Assembly (NCBI GenBank): GCA_900469625.1 | Contig: UBXV01000005.1 | Span: 231,844 to 295,843, forward strand | Direction: 5' to 3' | Length of the DNA: 64,000 nucleotides | From: Hyphomicrobiales bacterium | GTDB lineage: Bacteria > Pseudomonadota > Alphaproteobacteria > Rhizobiales > Rhizobiaceae | Shown: positions 1 through 7,839 of the stretch, piece after piece | Numbering within the stretch: position 1 is the first letter of the stretch | How the letters are laid out: each line of letters opens with the position of its first letter | Made by a program: the position numbers and the translations under genes | Notes under the pieces: model-generated | What the model was told of the DNA's origin: nothing | Databases searched by the model: none | Seen by the model: only the letters and a program-made list of their open reading frames with translations

Positions 1-5
1 ATCAT
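1..5 (-). CDS. Start of a minus-strand gene leaving the window
   Basis: On the minus strand a strong GGAGG Shine-Dalgarno (bases 15-11) is followed five bases later by ATG at 5-3. A second ATG at 9-7 is too close to the SD. Only the first codon is visible, so nothing can be said about the product. It is listed because the SD/ATG spacing is ideal and because the AT-richer DNA up to base 600 has no other explanation as a promoter region on this side. Confidence 0.4.
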
Positions 6-15
6 TCATTCCTCC

Positions 16-600
16 AGATAGAAGGGTCCGGCGCGGTCCGCTTCGCCGGTATCCCTGCAGATATCCTCGTTTGAAAGGCAGTCTCCTCACCGCCGCGTGC
101 AAGATAGCTTACGCGCACGTAAAGGTAAACTGGCTTGAGCGCGGCCGTTTATGCTTTTTCTTTGCCGGGTTCCGACCGGGAAAAGCCTGGGAAATGCAGC
201 GGCCTGAAGATGGCAGCTTTTTTCGTGGTTACCGTTTGGTTGAAATCGGCGGTTGAATATTTCGTAAATTTTTATGCGAATGCGCCGGATTTCCTGCCTT
301 TCGATGTTTAACAAAAACTCAAGTTTACCAAGTGTTTGAACTTTGTTTGTCGCAAATTAATCATGCATTTTAAGCGCGCATTGAAGGACCTCCTGCATAG
401 TAAGACCCATAAGACGAGCGGAGAAATTCACACCGCCGAATGACCGAAGACGACGCTGCAAAAGATGGCGCGGTTCGGAAAGGCCCTCAAAGAGGCACGG
501 TCGAACAGGGACCAAAAAACGAATGCTGATCTGGAGCAGGGCCCGCCTCGAAAGGGCGGGCCGCTTCGGAAAACCAACCAGGCAAAACAGGGACAATAAA
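16..600. other. Intergenic region, divergent promoter area
   Basis: There is no convincing gene in these 585 bases. Short open frames here lack a ribosome site and have no recognisable product. Bases 255-370 are clearly AT-richer than the flanks (runs such as GTAAATTTTT and TTTAACAAAAAC), as expected for promoters of the minus-strand gene that starts at base 5 and of the Sel1 gene at 601. A GC-rich hairpin lies at 540-562. Confidence 0.5.
540..562 (+). other. GC-rich hairpin in leader of the Sel1 gene
   Basis: Perfect 8-bp stem GGCCCGCC/GGCGGGCC (540-547 with 555-562) around a 7-base loop TCGAAAG, ending 38 bases before the ATG at 601. No T-run follows, so it is not an obvious intrinsic terminator. 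It may be a leader structure or the 3' end of an unrecognised small transcript. Confidence 0.4.
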
Positions 601-867
601 ATGGCACGCTTTGATATGCAGGTTGCTTCCAATAGCGCGATGGGCGGTGAAAACCAGGCTGAAGTCTTTTGCGAGATGGGTCTGGCCTATGCGACCGGTC
701 GCGGTCGTCCGGTCGATCTGGTCGCCGCCCACAAATGGTTGAACATCGCGGCGATCAAGGGCTGCGATCGCGCCGTCGATCTGCGCGCCGACCTTTCCAT
801 GACCATGAGCAAGGCCGACCTCGCGGCAGCCCTGCGTGCCGCCCGCGAGTGGATGACCGTCCACTGA
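601..867 (+). CDS. Small Sel1-like repeat protein
   Basis: An 88-residue cytosolic protein made of little more than one to two Sel1-like (TPR-type) alpha-hairpins: the segment MGLAYATGRGRPVDLVAAHKW has the A-x(6)-G-x-G...A..W pattern of a Sel1 unit, and a second helix pair follows. Sel1 units usually serve protein-protein contacts. The start at 601 is chosen because ACAGGGACAATAAA gives a ribosome site and the Sel1 homology begins just after. The open frame extends upstream to 523, but that part runs through the GC hairpin and looks non-coding. It stands alone. No signal peptide or membrane segment is visible. The exact role is unknown. Confidence 0.8.
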   Translation: MARFDMQVASNSAMGGENQAEVFCEMGLAYATGRGRPVDLVAAHKWLNIAAIKGCDRAVDLRADLSMTMSKADLAAALRAAREWMTVH

Positions 868-933
868 GCGACAAGGCGGGGCCCAAGCTCCCATGGCGGC
901 GCCCGCAAGTGAGCAGGCGCCCGATATCGCGGC

Positions 934-2055
934 CTACCGGCCGGAGAGTTTCGCCAGAACCTTTGGCAAGGCGGCCTCAAGCAGTTCCATTTCCGCTTCC
1001 GGCCCGGTGCTGACGCGAATGCAGCGGTTGAGCGGGGCAACGCCGGGCATGCGGATGAAGATGCCATGGTCGCTCATCAGCGTATCGACGATCGCGCGCG
1101 CATGGACCGCATCCCGACCACAATCGATGGCGACAAAGTTGGTCGCCGATATGAGCGGCAACAAGCCGTTCTGCCTGGCGATCTCGGCGATGCGCTCGCG
1201 CGATTGCCCGATCCGTGCCGTGACCGTTGCCAGATAGTCCTGATCGCCAAGTGCCGCGATTGCCGCGGCCACGCCGATCCTGTTCATCCCGAAATGATTG
1301 CGGATCTTGTCGAACGCCTGGGCCGTTCCGGGTGTGGCGATGACATAGCCGACGCGTGAGCCTGCGAGGCCATAGGCCTTGGAGAAGGTCCGCGTGCGCA
1401 GGACGTTGGGCATGTCGATCAACGTGTCGATTGCTGGCAGGGCTTGCCCCGGTGCCGTCTCGCAATAAGCCTCGTCCAGAATGAACAATGTGGTTTCCGG
1501 TAGCGCCTTGGCGAACTCGACGATCCGCTCGGCATTCCACCAGCTTCCCATCGGATTGTCGGGATTGGCGAAATAGACGAGCGGGGCATTCTCTTTTTTC
1601 ACGGCGGCTAGCAATCCCTCGAGATCCTCGCGGTCGCCGAGATAGGGCACTGTCACCAGCCGGCCGCCATGGCCGACGACATGATAGTTGAAGGTCGGAT
1701 AGGCGCCGAGCGACGTCACGACCGGCATGCCCGGCTCGATGACCAGCCGCACGATCTGCCCGAGCAGCCCGTCGATGCCTTCGCCTATGGCAATGTTATC
1801 CGCAGAAACGCCAAGCTGGGTTGCCAGCGCCTGCTTCAGATCATGGTTTTCCGGGTCCGCATATCGCCATGTCGTTGCCGCCGCCTCACGCATCGCCTGA
1901 AGGACGCTCTCGGCCGGGCCGAAGCCGCTTTCGTTGGCACCGATGCGGGCCGCGATCGCCCGTCCGCGCTGTCGCTCGATGGCCTCTGGCCCGACGAAGG
2001 GAATGGTGGAGGGCAGGGATTGGATAAGTGGCGTGAAACGAGAAAAGGCGGACAT
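934..2055 (-). CDS. HisC-like PLP-dependent aminotransferase
   Basis: A fold-type I PLP enzyme of the histidinol-phosphate aminotransferase-like class I/II group, 373 residues. Visible landmarks are the NPDNP substrate-loop motif (about residue 165), the LDEAY aspartate that contacts the pyridine nitrogen (about 194), the SKAYGLAG Schiff-base lysine (about Lys226) and the C-terminal RVSTG motif with the carboxylate-binding arginine. The true substrate cannot be told from sequence. No his genes are nearby, so this is probably a stand-alone amino acid/2-oxo acid transaminase rather than the main HisC. The ATG at 2055 is preferred over a TTG at 2082. Neither has a good ribosome site, so a weak or leaderless start is possible. 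A GTTC-N7-GTTC motif lies 18 bases upstream of the ATG. Confidence 0.85.
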   Translation of the reverse strand: MSAFSRFTPLIQSLPSTIPFVGPEAIERQRGRAIAARIGANESGFGPAESVLQAMREAAATTWRYADPENHDLKQALATQLGVSADNIAIGEGIDGLLGQIVRLVIEPGMPVVTSLGAYPTFNYHVVGHGGRLVTVPYLGDREDLEGLLAAVKKENAPLVYFANPDNPMGSWWNAERIVEFAKALPETTLFILDEAYCETAPGQALPAIDTLIDMPNVLRTRTFSKAYGLAGSRVGYVIATPGTAQAFDKIRNHFGMNRIGVAAAIAALGDQDYLATVTARIGQSRERIAEIARQNGLLPLISATNFVAIDCGRDAVHARAIVDTLMSDHGIFIRMPGVAPLNRCIRVSTGPEAEMELLEAALPKVLAKLSGR

Positions 2056-2072
2056 GCTGGATAATTGGCCCC

Positions 2073-2087
2073 GTTCGAACAAAGTTC
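2073..2087. promoter_or_regulatory. Possible LexA-type box (GTTC-N7-GTTC)
   Basis: GTTC at 2073-2076 and GTTC at 2084-2087 are separated by exactly seven bases. This is the published alphaproteobacterial SOS-box pattern. It sits just upstream of the aminotransferase start at 2055, in the promoter area. Eight fixed bases are expected about once or twice by chance in a window of this size, so the call is weak without expression data. Confidence 0.25.
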
Positions 2088-2190
2088 GCGGAACTTACTG
2101 CATAAATTCCCAAATCGGAATCGATTTCAGGACAAGGTGATCCGGCAACTCGACGTGTCGAGGCGAGCCGCTGTTTTGCCCGCAAAGGCC

Positions 2191-2565
2191 CTAGCGGCGC
2201 TTGGGCGCCTTGGCGTTCTCGCCGGTAAAGAACTCCTGCCGGATGATTTCGCGCAGCAGGGTCTGTTCGATCGGCTTGATGAACTGCACGCCGACGCGAT
2301 CGCCGTGGCGATAGACCTCGGCGCAGCCGATGCGAAGTGACGTGCCGATAATATGGAGATAATAATGCTGCGGCAGGCCAATGGTCGTCTGTACCGAGAA
2401 GCTCGCGCCGCCGCGGGAAATGTCGATCATCCGACAGGTCCGCACCGAAACGTTGCCAAGGCCCGGCTGCACCGTCGTCAGCGTGGCGGCATGGCCGATG
2501 GAGAAGCGCTCGTAGCGACGCTCGTAGAACGGCGAGGGCACGCAGGAATACATCGTCTGCTGCAT
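2191..2565 (-). CDS. PilZ-domain protein (c-di-GMP receptor type)
   Basis: A 124-residue single-domain protein. The PilZ signature is intact: RxxxR at Arg16-Arg20 (in ERRYERF) followed by D-x-S-x-x-G (DISRGGASF, about residue 48). These are the residues that bind cyclic di-GMP. The beta-barrel portion (VGVQFIKP) ends the domain. Such proteins act as cytosolic c-di-GMP effectors in motility or envelope control. The start at 2565 is supported by GGAG in GGCGGAGAATGACAG. A second, more divergent PilZ gene follows upstream on the same strand (2770-3126), but the two are separated by about 200 bases and need not be one operon. Confidence 0.88.
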   Translation of the reverse strand: MQQTMYSCVPSPFYERRYERFSIGHAATLTTVQPGLGNVSVRTCRMIDISRGGASFSVQTTIGLPQHYYLHIIGTSLRIGCAEVYRHGDRVGVQFIKPIEQTLLREIIRQEFFTGENAKAPKRR

Positions 2566-2769
2566 CTGTCATTCTCCGCCAACGCCGGATCGCGACATGC
2601 GATCATTTCGGCCCTCGATCGTCGGCAACTCATTTGCCCACGCTTGATCTTCGCCCGACTATCCGGGTTAAGTCGAGGGCAGTCTCGGCTGAGAAGTTTG
2701 CAATCCCCTGAAAGAGATCGATAAAAATCTAACTTCGGCGATTTTCCTTTAGCCGGCGGGCTTTCGCAG

Positions 2770-3126
2770 TCAAAAGGCGCCGCTCGAAAATTGCATGCGA
2801 ATGAGCCGGCTGACGAAATCCGGCGCGAGCAGCATGTTGAAACGCACGCCGAGTTCGGCGCCGCTGCGATGGACTTGAGAGCAGCCGATTTCCTCCTTGA
2901 AGCCATCGATCTGGAGGAAGAAGTGTTTCGGCACCATCAGTGCGGCGTTGAAATCGAGCATCGCACCCGCGATCGAAATGTGACGCAGCAGGCACTGATA
3001 CTTGGTCGTGGCCTTGAGGTGCTCGCCGATGATCAGAATTCGACAGGGGCGCTCAATAAAGTAGTGTTGGTGGGTCGTTGCCAGCTGTCCTGGCTTTGCC
3101 TCCGCAACGTGCATTTTCATCGACAT
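2770..3126 (-). CDS. Divergent PilZ-like protein
   Basis: A 118-residue protein aligned in length and order with the neighbouring PilZ protein: an N-terminal basic segment, HISIAGAML in place of the D/N-x-S-x-x-G loop, and ELGVRFNMLL near the end where PilZ domains have the last barrel strand. The first signature is degenerate (ERPCRIL gives R-x-x-R, not R-x-x-x-R), and the aspartate of the second is a histidine, so c-di-GMP binding is doubtful. The start at 3126 is chosen for the CGGAGCTTGCC ribosome site. The frame continues upstream, but without homology. It is likely a paralogue that lost or changed ligand binding. Confidence 0.7.
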   Translation of the reverse strand: MSMKMHVAEAKPGQLATTHQHYFIERPCRILIIGEHLKATTKYQCLLRHISIAGAMLDFNAALMVPKHFFLQIDGFKEEIGCSQVHRSGAELGVRFNMLLAPDFVSRLIRMQFSSGAF

Positions 3127-3445
3127 GGCAAGCTCCGGAACGCATAGCCTTTCATTGGCACAAGGATGGGCTCCGCAAAGGGCTGGAATCAGCGGCCGCA
3201 AGCGATGCACTGACCGAGTTAAGATTGCCGACTTGCTTAGACCTTGCGGCAGGCGCTCGGGCGGTCTTGCGGAAAAAATATAGCGAACGGGCACATTGAA
3301 AGCCTATGGCTCATACGTAATAGTTTCAGAAGGGCACGATCGTGGGGCGGTGGCATCGTCCGGACGTGCCGCAAATGGGGTTCGCGCCTCCTCATCCCCC
3401 CTTGAACAGGGCGGATGAAGCGGAGGTGACGGCGGAGGGCAGAGC
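3127..3445. other. Intergenic region between divergent genes
   Basis: 319 bases separate the PilZ-like gene (minus) and the caspase-Sel1 gene (plus). I see no gene, no RNA and no convincing operator here. Promoters for both neighbours must lie in it. The only clear element is the GGAGGG ribosome site at 3434-3439 for the gene starting at 3446. Confidence 0.5.
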
Positions 3446-5665
3446 ATGGTTACGGGGCATTCGTCGCGCTGGCGGTCGTTCGTCATTCTTTTCGTGGCAT
3501 TGCTCGCCTTTGCGCCCGACGACGTCCTGGCCGCAAAGCGCGTCGCTCTGCTGATCGGTAACGAAAAGTATGAGGCAACCTCGCAGCTCAACAATCCCGC
3601 CAACGACGTGGAACTGATGAAGGCCTCGTTCGAGGAGGCCGGATTCGATTCGGTTACCACCGTGCACGACCTCGGGAGACAGGACATGGTCAAGGCGCTG
3701 CGCGATTTCGAGGACCTGGCAACCGGCGCCGATGTCGCCATCGTCTATTATTCCGGCCACGGCATGGAAATGAACGGCCAGAACTTCCTGCTGCCGACCG
3801 ATGTCCAGTTGAAGACGGACAAGGATATAGAAGACGAAGCGATCGGCCTTGATCGGGTCCAGCGGGCGCTCGAGGGTGCAACCAAGCTGAAACTGGTGAT
3901 CCTGGACGCCTGCCGCAACAATCCGTTCGAGCAAAGCATGACGCGCTCGATTTCCACGCGCGCCGTTTCGCGGGGGCTTGCGCGCGTCGAGCCGGAATCC
4001 GCCGATCTGCTGGTCGCCTTCGCGTCCAAGGCTGGGACGGTCGCCCTTGATGGGGAGGGCAGGAACAGTCCCTTCGCCACTGCACTTGCCAAATACCTGA
4101 CCGAACCGGGCGTGGATGTCCGCATCGCGCTCGGCAAGGTGCGGGACGAGGTGGTGGCGGTCACCAACCGCGGCCAGGAGCCCTTTGTCTACGGATCGCT
4201 CGGTGGCGCGCAGATCTTCCTGAACATCAGGGAAGTCAACATCAACATCACCAATGGCGGCGGGCAGCTCTCGCCCAACAGCCAGTCGGCGGCCGCGGCC
4301 GACTGGCAGAATATCCGCGATCTCGCGGACAAGGACCTGATCGCAGCGTTTCTGGCCAAACACGGCTCCGACCCCGTCTACAAGATGCTGGCGGAAAAGA
4401 AACTGAAGCTCCTGACCGAGGCCGAACAGACCTCGAGCGCGACGCCTGACGAAATCGCCTGGGATGCTCTGAAGCAGTCGACCGATGCGGCGGCACTCAC
4501 GCGTTTCCTCGAACGCTATCCAGACAGCAAACATAAGGTCGAGGCAGAGCAGCAGATCGCGGCCCTCGAACCGCAAAAGGGTCTCAACATCTCCAGGACC
4601 GGCAAGGATACCCAGGCTTCGCGCGATTGCTATCTCTTGGCGGGCGAGCCGCAGTCCATGCCCGGTTTCGTCGGCGTCAACTTCCTGAAGCTTGATTCTG
4701 CCCGCGCGTTGACGGCCTGTGCCCAGGCGGTCAACGAGAACCCGGACGACATGATGCTCGTCAACATGCTCGGCCGGGCGCAGGACGCCGGACGCGACTA
4801 CGTCGAGGCCCGCCACAATTATCAAAAGGCGGCCGATGGCGGCAATATGTATGCGCTGACCAATCTTGCCTGGTTCTCCGTCTACGGCACCGACGGCGCT
4901 ATCGACGTCGATCAGGGCAAGCGGATGTTCGAGCAAGCGGCAAGGGCCGGCAATGCCTACGGCCAGGCATCGCTCGGATGGCTCTATCGCGAGGGCTACG
5001 GCGGTGTAGCGCAGGATTACGAGGAGGCGGCGCGCTGGTACCAGCTGGCCGCCGACCAGGGCTATGCCAATGCCATGGCGACCGTTGGCTGGTTCTATCG
5101 CGAGGGGCTCGGTGTGCCGAAGGATCTGGCGCAATCGCTCGTCTGGTACAAGAAGGCGGCCGAAGGTGGCGATGTCAACGCGATGTCTTCGCTTGGATGG
5201 GCCTACCAGAACGGGCTCGGCACAGGGCAGGACTATGTCGAGGCCAAGACCTGGTACGAGAAGGCAGCGAACGTCGGTGATTCCTATTCCATGGCATTGC
5301 TCGGCTGGTTCTATGATATCGGAACCGGTGTCGAGCAGGACTATGGCCGCGCCCGCACTTATTATGAGATGGCGGCGAACGCCGGCAGCGCCTATGCGAT
5401 GGGAAACCTGAGCCGCCTTTATGACTATGGGCTTGGCACCAAGGCCGATGCCAAGGAGGCGGTCCGTTGGGCGGCCGCCAGCGTCGAGGGCGGGGATCCG
5501 GCCAAGCTTCAGGAGCTGAAGGCACAACCGAACAATTTCACGCCGGCGTTCCGCAAGGAAATGCAGGCGCTGTTGAAGGATCGCGGTTTTTACAGCGGCC
5601 CTGTCGACGGCGACTTTGGGGCCGCGACGCTCGATGCGATCGATCGGCTGTCGCGCAAGTCTTAA
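3446..5665 (+). CDS. Exported caspase-like (C14) protein with Sel1 repeats
   Basis: A 739-residue protein with this order of parts: a signal peptide (about 1-30, hydrophobic core SFVILFVALLAF ending near AA30); a C14 caspase/metacaspase-type domain (about 31-265); a linker with a second conserved-looking block (about 285-375); about seven Sel1 repeats (about 450-690, units such as AARWYQLAADQGYANAM); and a short tail resembling a peptidoglycan-binding helix-turn (RKEMQALLKDRGFYSGPVDG, from about 702). The catalytic dyad is visible as His105 in YYSGHG and Cys156 in ILDACRNNP, so it should be active. The ribosome site GGAGGG lies six bases before the ATG. Caspase-Sel1 fusions are known in rhizobia, but their substrates are not. 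It is likely periplasmic, with the tail possibly holding it to the wall. The gene stands alone. Confidence 0.88.
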   Translation: MVTGHSSRWRSFVILFVALLAFAPDDVLAAKRVALLIGNEKYEATSQLNNPANDVELMKASFEEAGFDSVTTVHDLGRQDMVKALRDFEDLATGADVAIVYYSGHGMEMNGQNFLLPTDVQLKTDKDIEDEAIGLDRVQRALEGATKLKLVILDACRNNPFEQSMTRSISTRAVSRGLARVEPESADLLVAFASKAGTVALDGEGRNSPFATALAKYLTEPGVDVRIALGKVRDEVVAVTNRGQEPFVYGSLGGAQIFLNIREVNINITNGGGQLSPNSQSAAAADWQNIRDLADKDLIAAFLAKHGSDPVYKMLAEKKLKLLTEAEQTSSATPDEIAWDALKQSTDAAALTRFLERYPDSKHKVEAEQQIAALEPQKGLNISRTGKDTQASRDCYLLAGEPQSMPGFVGVNFLKLDSARALTACAQAVNENPDDMMLVNMLGRAQDAGRDYVEARHNYQKAADGGNMYALTNLAWFSVYGTDGAIDVDQGKRMFEQAARAGNAYGQASLGWLYREGYGGVAQDYEEAARWYQLAADQGYANAMATVGWFYREGLGVPKDLAQSLVWYKKAAEGGDVNAMSSLGWAYQNGLGTGQDYVEAKTWYEKAANVGDSYSMALLGWFYDIGTGVEQDYGRARTYYEMAANAGSAYAMGNLSRLYDYGLGTKADAKEAVRWAAASVEGGDPAKLQELKAQPNNFTPAFRKEMQALLKDRGFYSGPVDGDFGAATLDAIDRLSRKS

Positions 5666-5720
5666 GGAATGGGGAAAGGCTGGCGCGCCTAAACCACGAG
5701 CGGCTCTTCAGGCACCTAAA

Positions 5721-5743
5721 TGGGCGCCTTTGGCGGGCGCCCA
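5721..5743 (+). other. Hairpin downstream of the caspase gene
   Basis: Perfect 8-bp arms TGGGCGCC/GGCGCCCA (5721-5728 and 5736-5743) with a 7-base loop, 56 bases after the stop codon of the caspase gene. It lacks a T-run, so it may be a weak or factor-dependent terminator or an RNA stabiliser. A second short palindrome, TTGTCGG-AAA-CCGACAA, follows at 5761-5777, followed by an A-run rather than a T-run. Confidence 0.4.
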
Positions 5744-5822
5744 CATGAAAATGAGACGAATTGTCGGAAACCGACAAAAAAATCTTGCATTGCCCGCGGT
5801 CTGACACTAGTCAGGCGCTAAC

Positions 5823-5912
5823 GGAGAGGTGGCCGAGTGGTCGAAGGCGCTCCCCTGCTAAGGGAGTATACCCGGAAGGGTATCGAGGGTTCGAATCCCT
5901 TCTTCTCCGCCA
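5823..5912 (+). tRNA. tRNA-Ser (anticodon GCT)
   Basis: A complete class II tRNA: acceptor arm GGAGAGG (5823-5829) pairs with CTTCTCC (5902-5908, one G-U pair); D-loop GGCCGAGTGGTCGAAGGC; anticodon arm with CTGCTAA giving anticodon GCT; a long variable arm (TATACCCGGAAGGGTATC); T-arm GGGTTCGAATCCC; discriminator G; and an encoded CCA at 5910-5912. The long variable arm and GCT anticodon identify serine AGC/AGU decoding. It stands alone between the caspase gene and the porin region. Confidence 0.97.
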
Positions 5913-6574
5913 TTACCTTTCAAGGTTGAATTTTCCCCATTCGTCTTATCGCAGCGATCACTCATTGAGCGGGCGCATCGCATTTCGTCCAGCGGGCCGA
6001 CCCTGGGGCAGGCCGGACGTGCGGCCATCGCGCAGCCTCAGTCAAAGTTCAAGAAATTCCATCGCTTTTCCGTGTCGAGATTCGCAGCGCTCGATCGGTC
6101 GCGTGCGAATCTCGTGATTTGATTCTGGCGATTCCTGCCGTCTGCGGGGCATCCCGTGGCGGCGAATCCGCAAAACGCGACGATGTACTCCATCGTCCCT
6201 CGATCAGATTCTGACTGGAGAACCGGCTTTTCCTCGCAATTTGGACCGGTTTCTGCCTCTTTCTGAAACAGGCGAGGCGTTGTTTCCTTATGCTAAGCAT
6301 TGGGGAATAAAGGGTTTTCTTAATCCTTTGTTAATTTCTTCAGCCCGCCTGCGGCGATTTTGTGTCGTTTCAGCAACAGGGTTCGGCGAAGGGCGATGCA
6401 AAGGACGTCATCTCGCCAGTTGGACGTTGCGCCGATGAGCGCGTCTTGTATTTTCAACTCCGGAAGCAAGGGCGGTTGATCGTCCGACTTCTTGAACGTT
6501 GGGGATGGGGCAGGGAACGCTGTCCTTCAGCAAAATACCCAGACCCGTTTGAAACTTTTGACTGGAGGTCAGAA
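5913..6574. other. Long intergenic region / porin leader
   Basis: 662 bases without a convincing gene. The last 210 bases are open in the porin frame but carry no ribosome site and no porin-like sequence, so I read them as a long untranslated leader, which is common for abundant outer-membrane protein mRNAs. A TTAA-N7-TTAA motif (CtrA-like) sits at 6320-6334 in a short AT-rich patch that is the best candidate promoter zone. No tRNA-like or known RNA fold was recognised. Confidence 0.5.
6320..6334 (+). promoter_or_regulatory. Possible CtrA-type site (TTAA-N7-TTAA)
   Basis: TTAA at 6320-6323, spacer TCCTTTG, TTAA at 6331-6334, within an AT-rich patch about 240 bases upstream of the porin start. 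The spacing equals the Caulobacter/Sinorhizobium CtrA full site, but the final C of TTAAC is missing. It is a motif match only. Confidence 0.25.
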
Positions 6575-7612
6575 ATGAACATCAAGAGCCTTCTTCTCGG
6601 CTCCGCTGCAGCTCTCGCAGCAGTATCCGGCGCACAGGCAGCCGACGCAATCGTCGCAGCCGAGCCGGAGCCCATGGAATACGTTCGCGTTTGCGACGCT
6701 TTCGGCACTGGCTACTTCTACATCCCGGGCACGGAAACCTGCCTGAAGATCGGCGGCTTCCTGCGCTTCCAGACCTCGTTTGGTCGTGACGCAGCTGACA
6801 GCCGTTACAACCAGGAAGACTTCGGTGGCCAGTCCACGTCTGACTGGGATGCCTTCTCGCGCGCTTACATCTCGTTCGATGCAAAGAGCGACACCGAGTA
6901 CGGCACGCTCACCGGCTTCTTCGCCGCTGAATTCAACGCCGACAACGACACCGACGCTGGCGACAGCTTCATCGATGTCGACGAAGCCTACATCCAGCTC
7001 GGCGGCCTGAAGGCCGGCTTCTTCTACAGCTGGTGGGATAAGGGCCTGAACGGCGAAACCGACTCGATCGGCAACAACACCGAATTCAACTCGATCGCCT
7101 ACCTCTACGACGGTGGTTCGTTCCAGGCTGGTGTGTCGGTTGACGAACTCGAAGGCACTTCGACGAAGTCCAACGGCGTTGGCGTCTCCGGTATCGTTTC
7201 GGCTTCGGTCGGCGGCGTATCGTTCGACCTGCTCGGCGGCTACGACACCGAATTCGAAGAAGGCACGATCCGCGGCCTGCTCTCGGCTGACCTCGGCCCG
7301 GGCGTCTTCCAGCTCGCTGGTCTCTGGGCTTCCAACCCGAACGCTTACTGGGCACGTTCTGAGTGGTCGGTTGCTGCTTCGTACCGCTTCAACGCTACGG
7401 ACAAGCTCGCCATCACTCCTGGCGCTCAGTACTTCGGCAGCCTGCAGGACTCGCTCACCAGCTTCGGTAACGACGATGCATGGCGCGCTGGTGTAACGGT
7501 TGACTACAAGATCACCGAAGGCCTCGCTACCCGCGTGTCGGTTCAGTACGAAGATGAAGACAATGGCGACGACCAGGTCTTCGGTTTCGTCCGCCTGCAG
7601 CGCGACTTCTAA
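6575..7612 (+). CDS. ropA: Major outer-membrane porin, RopA/Omp2 family
   Basis: A 345-residue trimeric beta-barrel porin of the alphaproteobacterial porin-2 family. The N-terminal signal peptide MNIKSLLLGSAAALAAVSGAQA ends in AQA, and the mature chain starts ADAIVAAEPEP. The family landmarks EYVRVCDAFGTGYFYIPGTETCLKIGG (two cysteines) follow, then alternating barrel strands, and the chain ends in the C-terminal phenylalanine (LQRDF) needed for outer-membrane assembly. The ATG at 6575 has an ideal TGGAGG site. An in-frame upstream start would add 71 residues before the signal peptide and is rejected. Codon use is strongly biased (many GGC, ATC, AAC and TTC codons), as in highly expressed genes, and a strong terminator follows. 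It permits diffusion of small hydrophilic solutes. Confidence 0.95.
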   Translation: MNIKSLLLGSAAALAAVSGAQAADAIVAAEPEPMEYVRVCDAFGTGYFYIPGTETCLKIGGFLRFQTSFGRDAADSRYNQEDFGGQSTSDWDAFSRAYISFDAKSDTEYGTLTGFFAAEFNADNDTDAGDSFIDVDEAYIQLGGLKAGFFYSWWDKGLNGETDSIGNNTEFNSIAYLYDGGSFQAGVSVDELEGTSTKSNGVGVSGIVSASVGGVSFDLLGGYDTEFEEGTIRGLLSADLGPGVFQLAGLWASNPNAYWARSEWSVAASYRFNATDKLAITPGAQYFGSLQDSLTSFGNDDAWRAGVTVDYKITEGLATRVSVQYEDEDNGDDQVFGFVRLQRDF

Positions 7613-7640
7613 TCTGATCTGACCTCGGTCAGTTTAGAGA

Positions 7641-7667
7641 AGCCCGGCTTTCGAGCCGGGCTTTTTC
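7641..7667 (+). terminator. Rho-independent terminator of the porin gene
   Basis: Perfect 9-bp stem AGCCCGGCT/AGCCGGGCT (7641-7649 and 7654-7662) with a stable TTCG tetraloop, then a T-rich run (7663-7666). It lies 28 bases after the porin stop codon. Confidence 0.93.
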
Positions 7668-7839
7668 GTTTCAGCAGATATCCGGACCGGCGTTCGTCAA
7701 GCGGTGCAAGGGGCTGAATTCACCAGGTCGCGGCGCTGACGATCCGACGGGGTTCGCGCGGTTGTGCCGCACGGCGGGGGCGCGCGGTGCCGGGTTTACG
7801 CGATTGCAGTCCGCCGATGACGAATGCCAAGACCCCAGT

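Noticed and set aside
71-256. Short plus-strand frame near the window start
   Set aside because: 61 residues, low coding quality, no ribosome site, lies in the AT-rich promoter area.
3392-5527. 711-codon minus-strand frame over the caspase-Sel1 gene
   Set aside because: It is antisense to a clear protein with a signal peptide, catalytic dyad and Sel1 repeats. The reverse product is a valine/leucine/glycine mix reflecting the reversed repeats.
6362-6574. N-terminal extension of the porin
   Set aside because: It would place 71 residues ahead of a normal signal peptide. The GGAGG site at 6564-6568 marks the true start.
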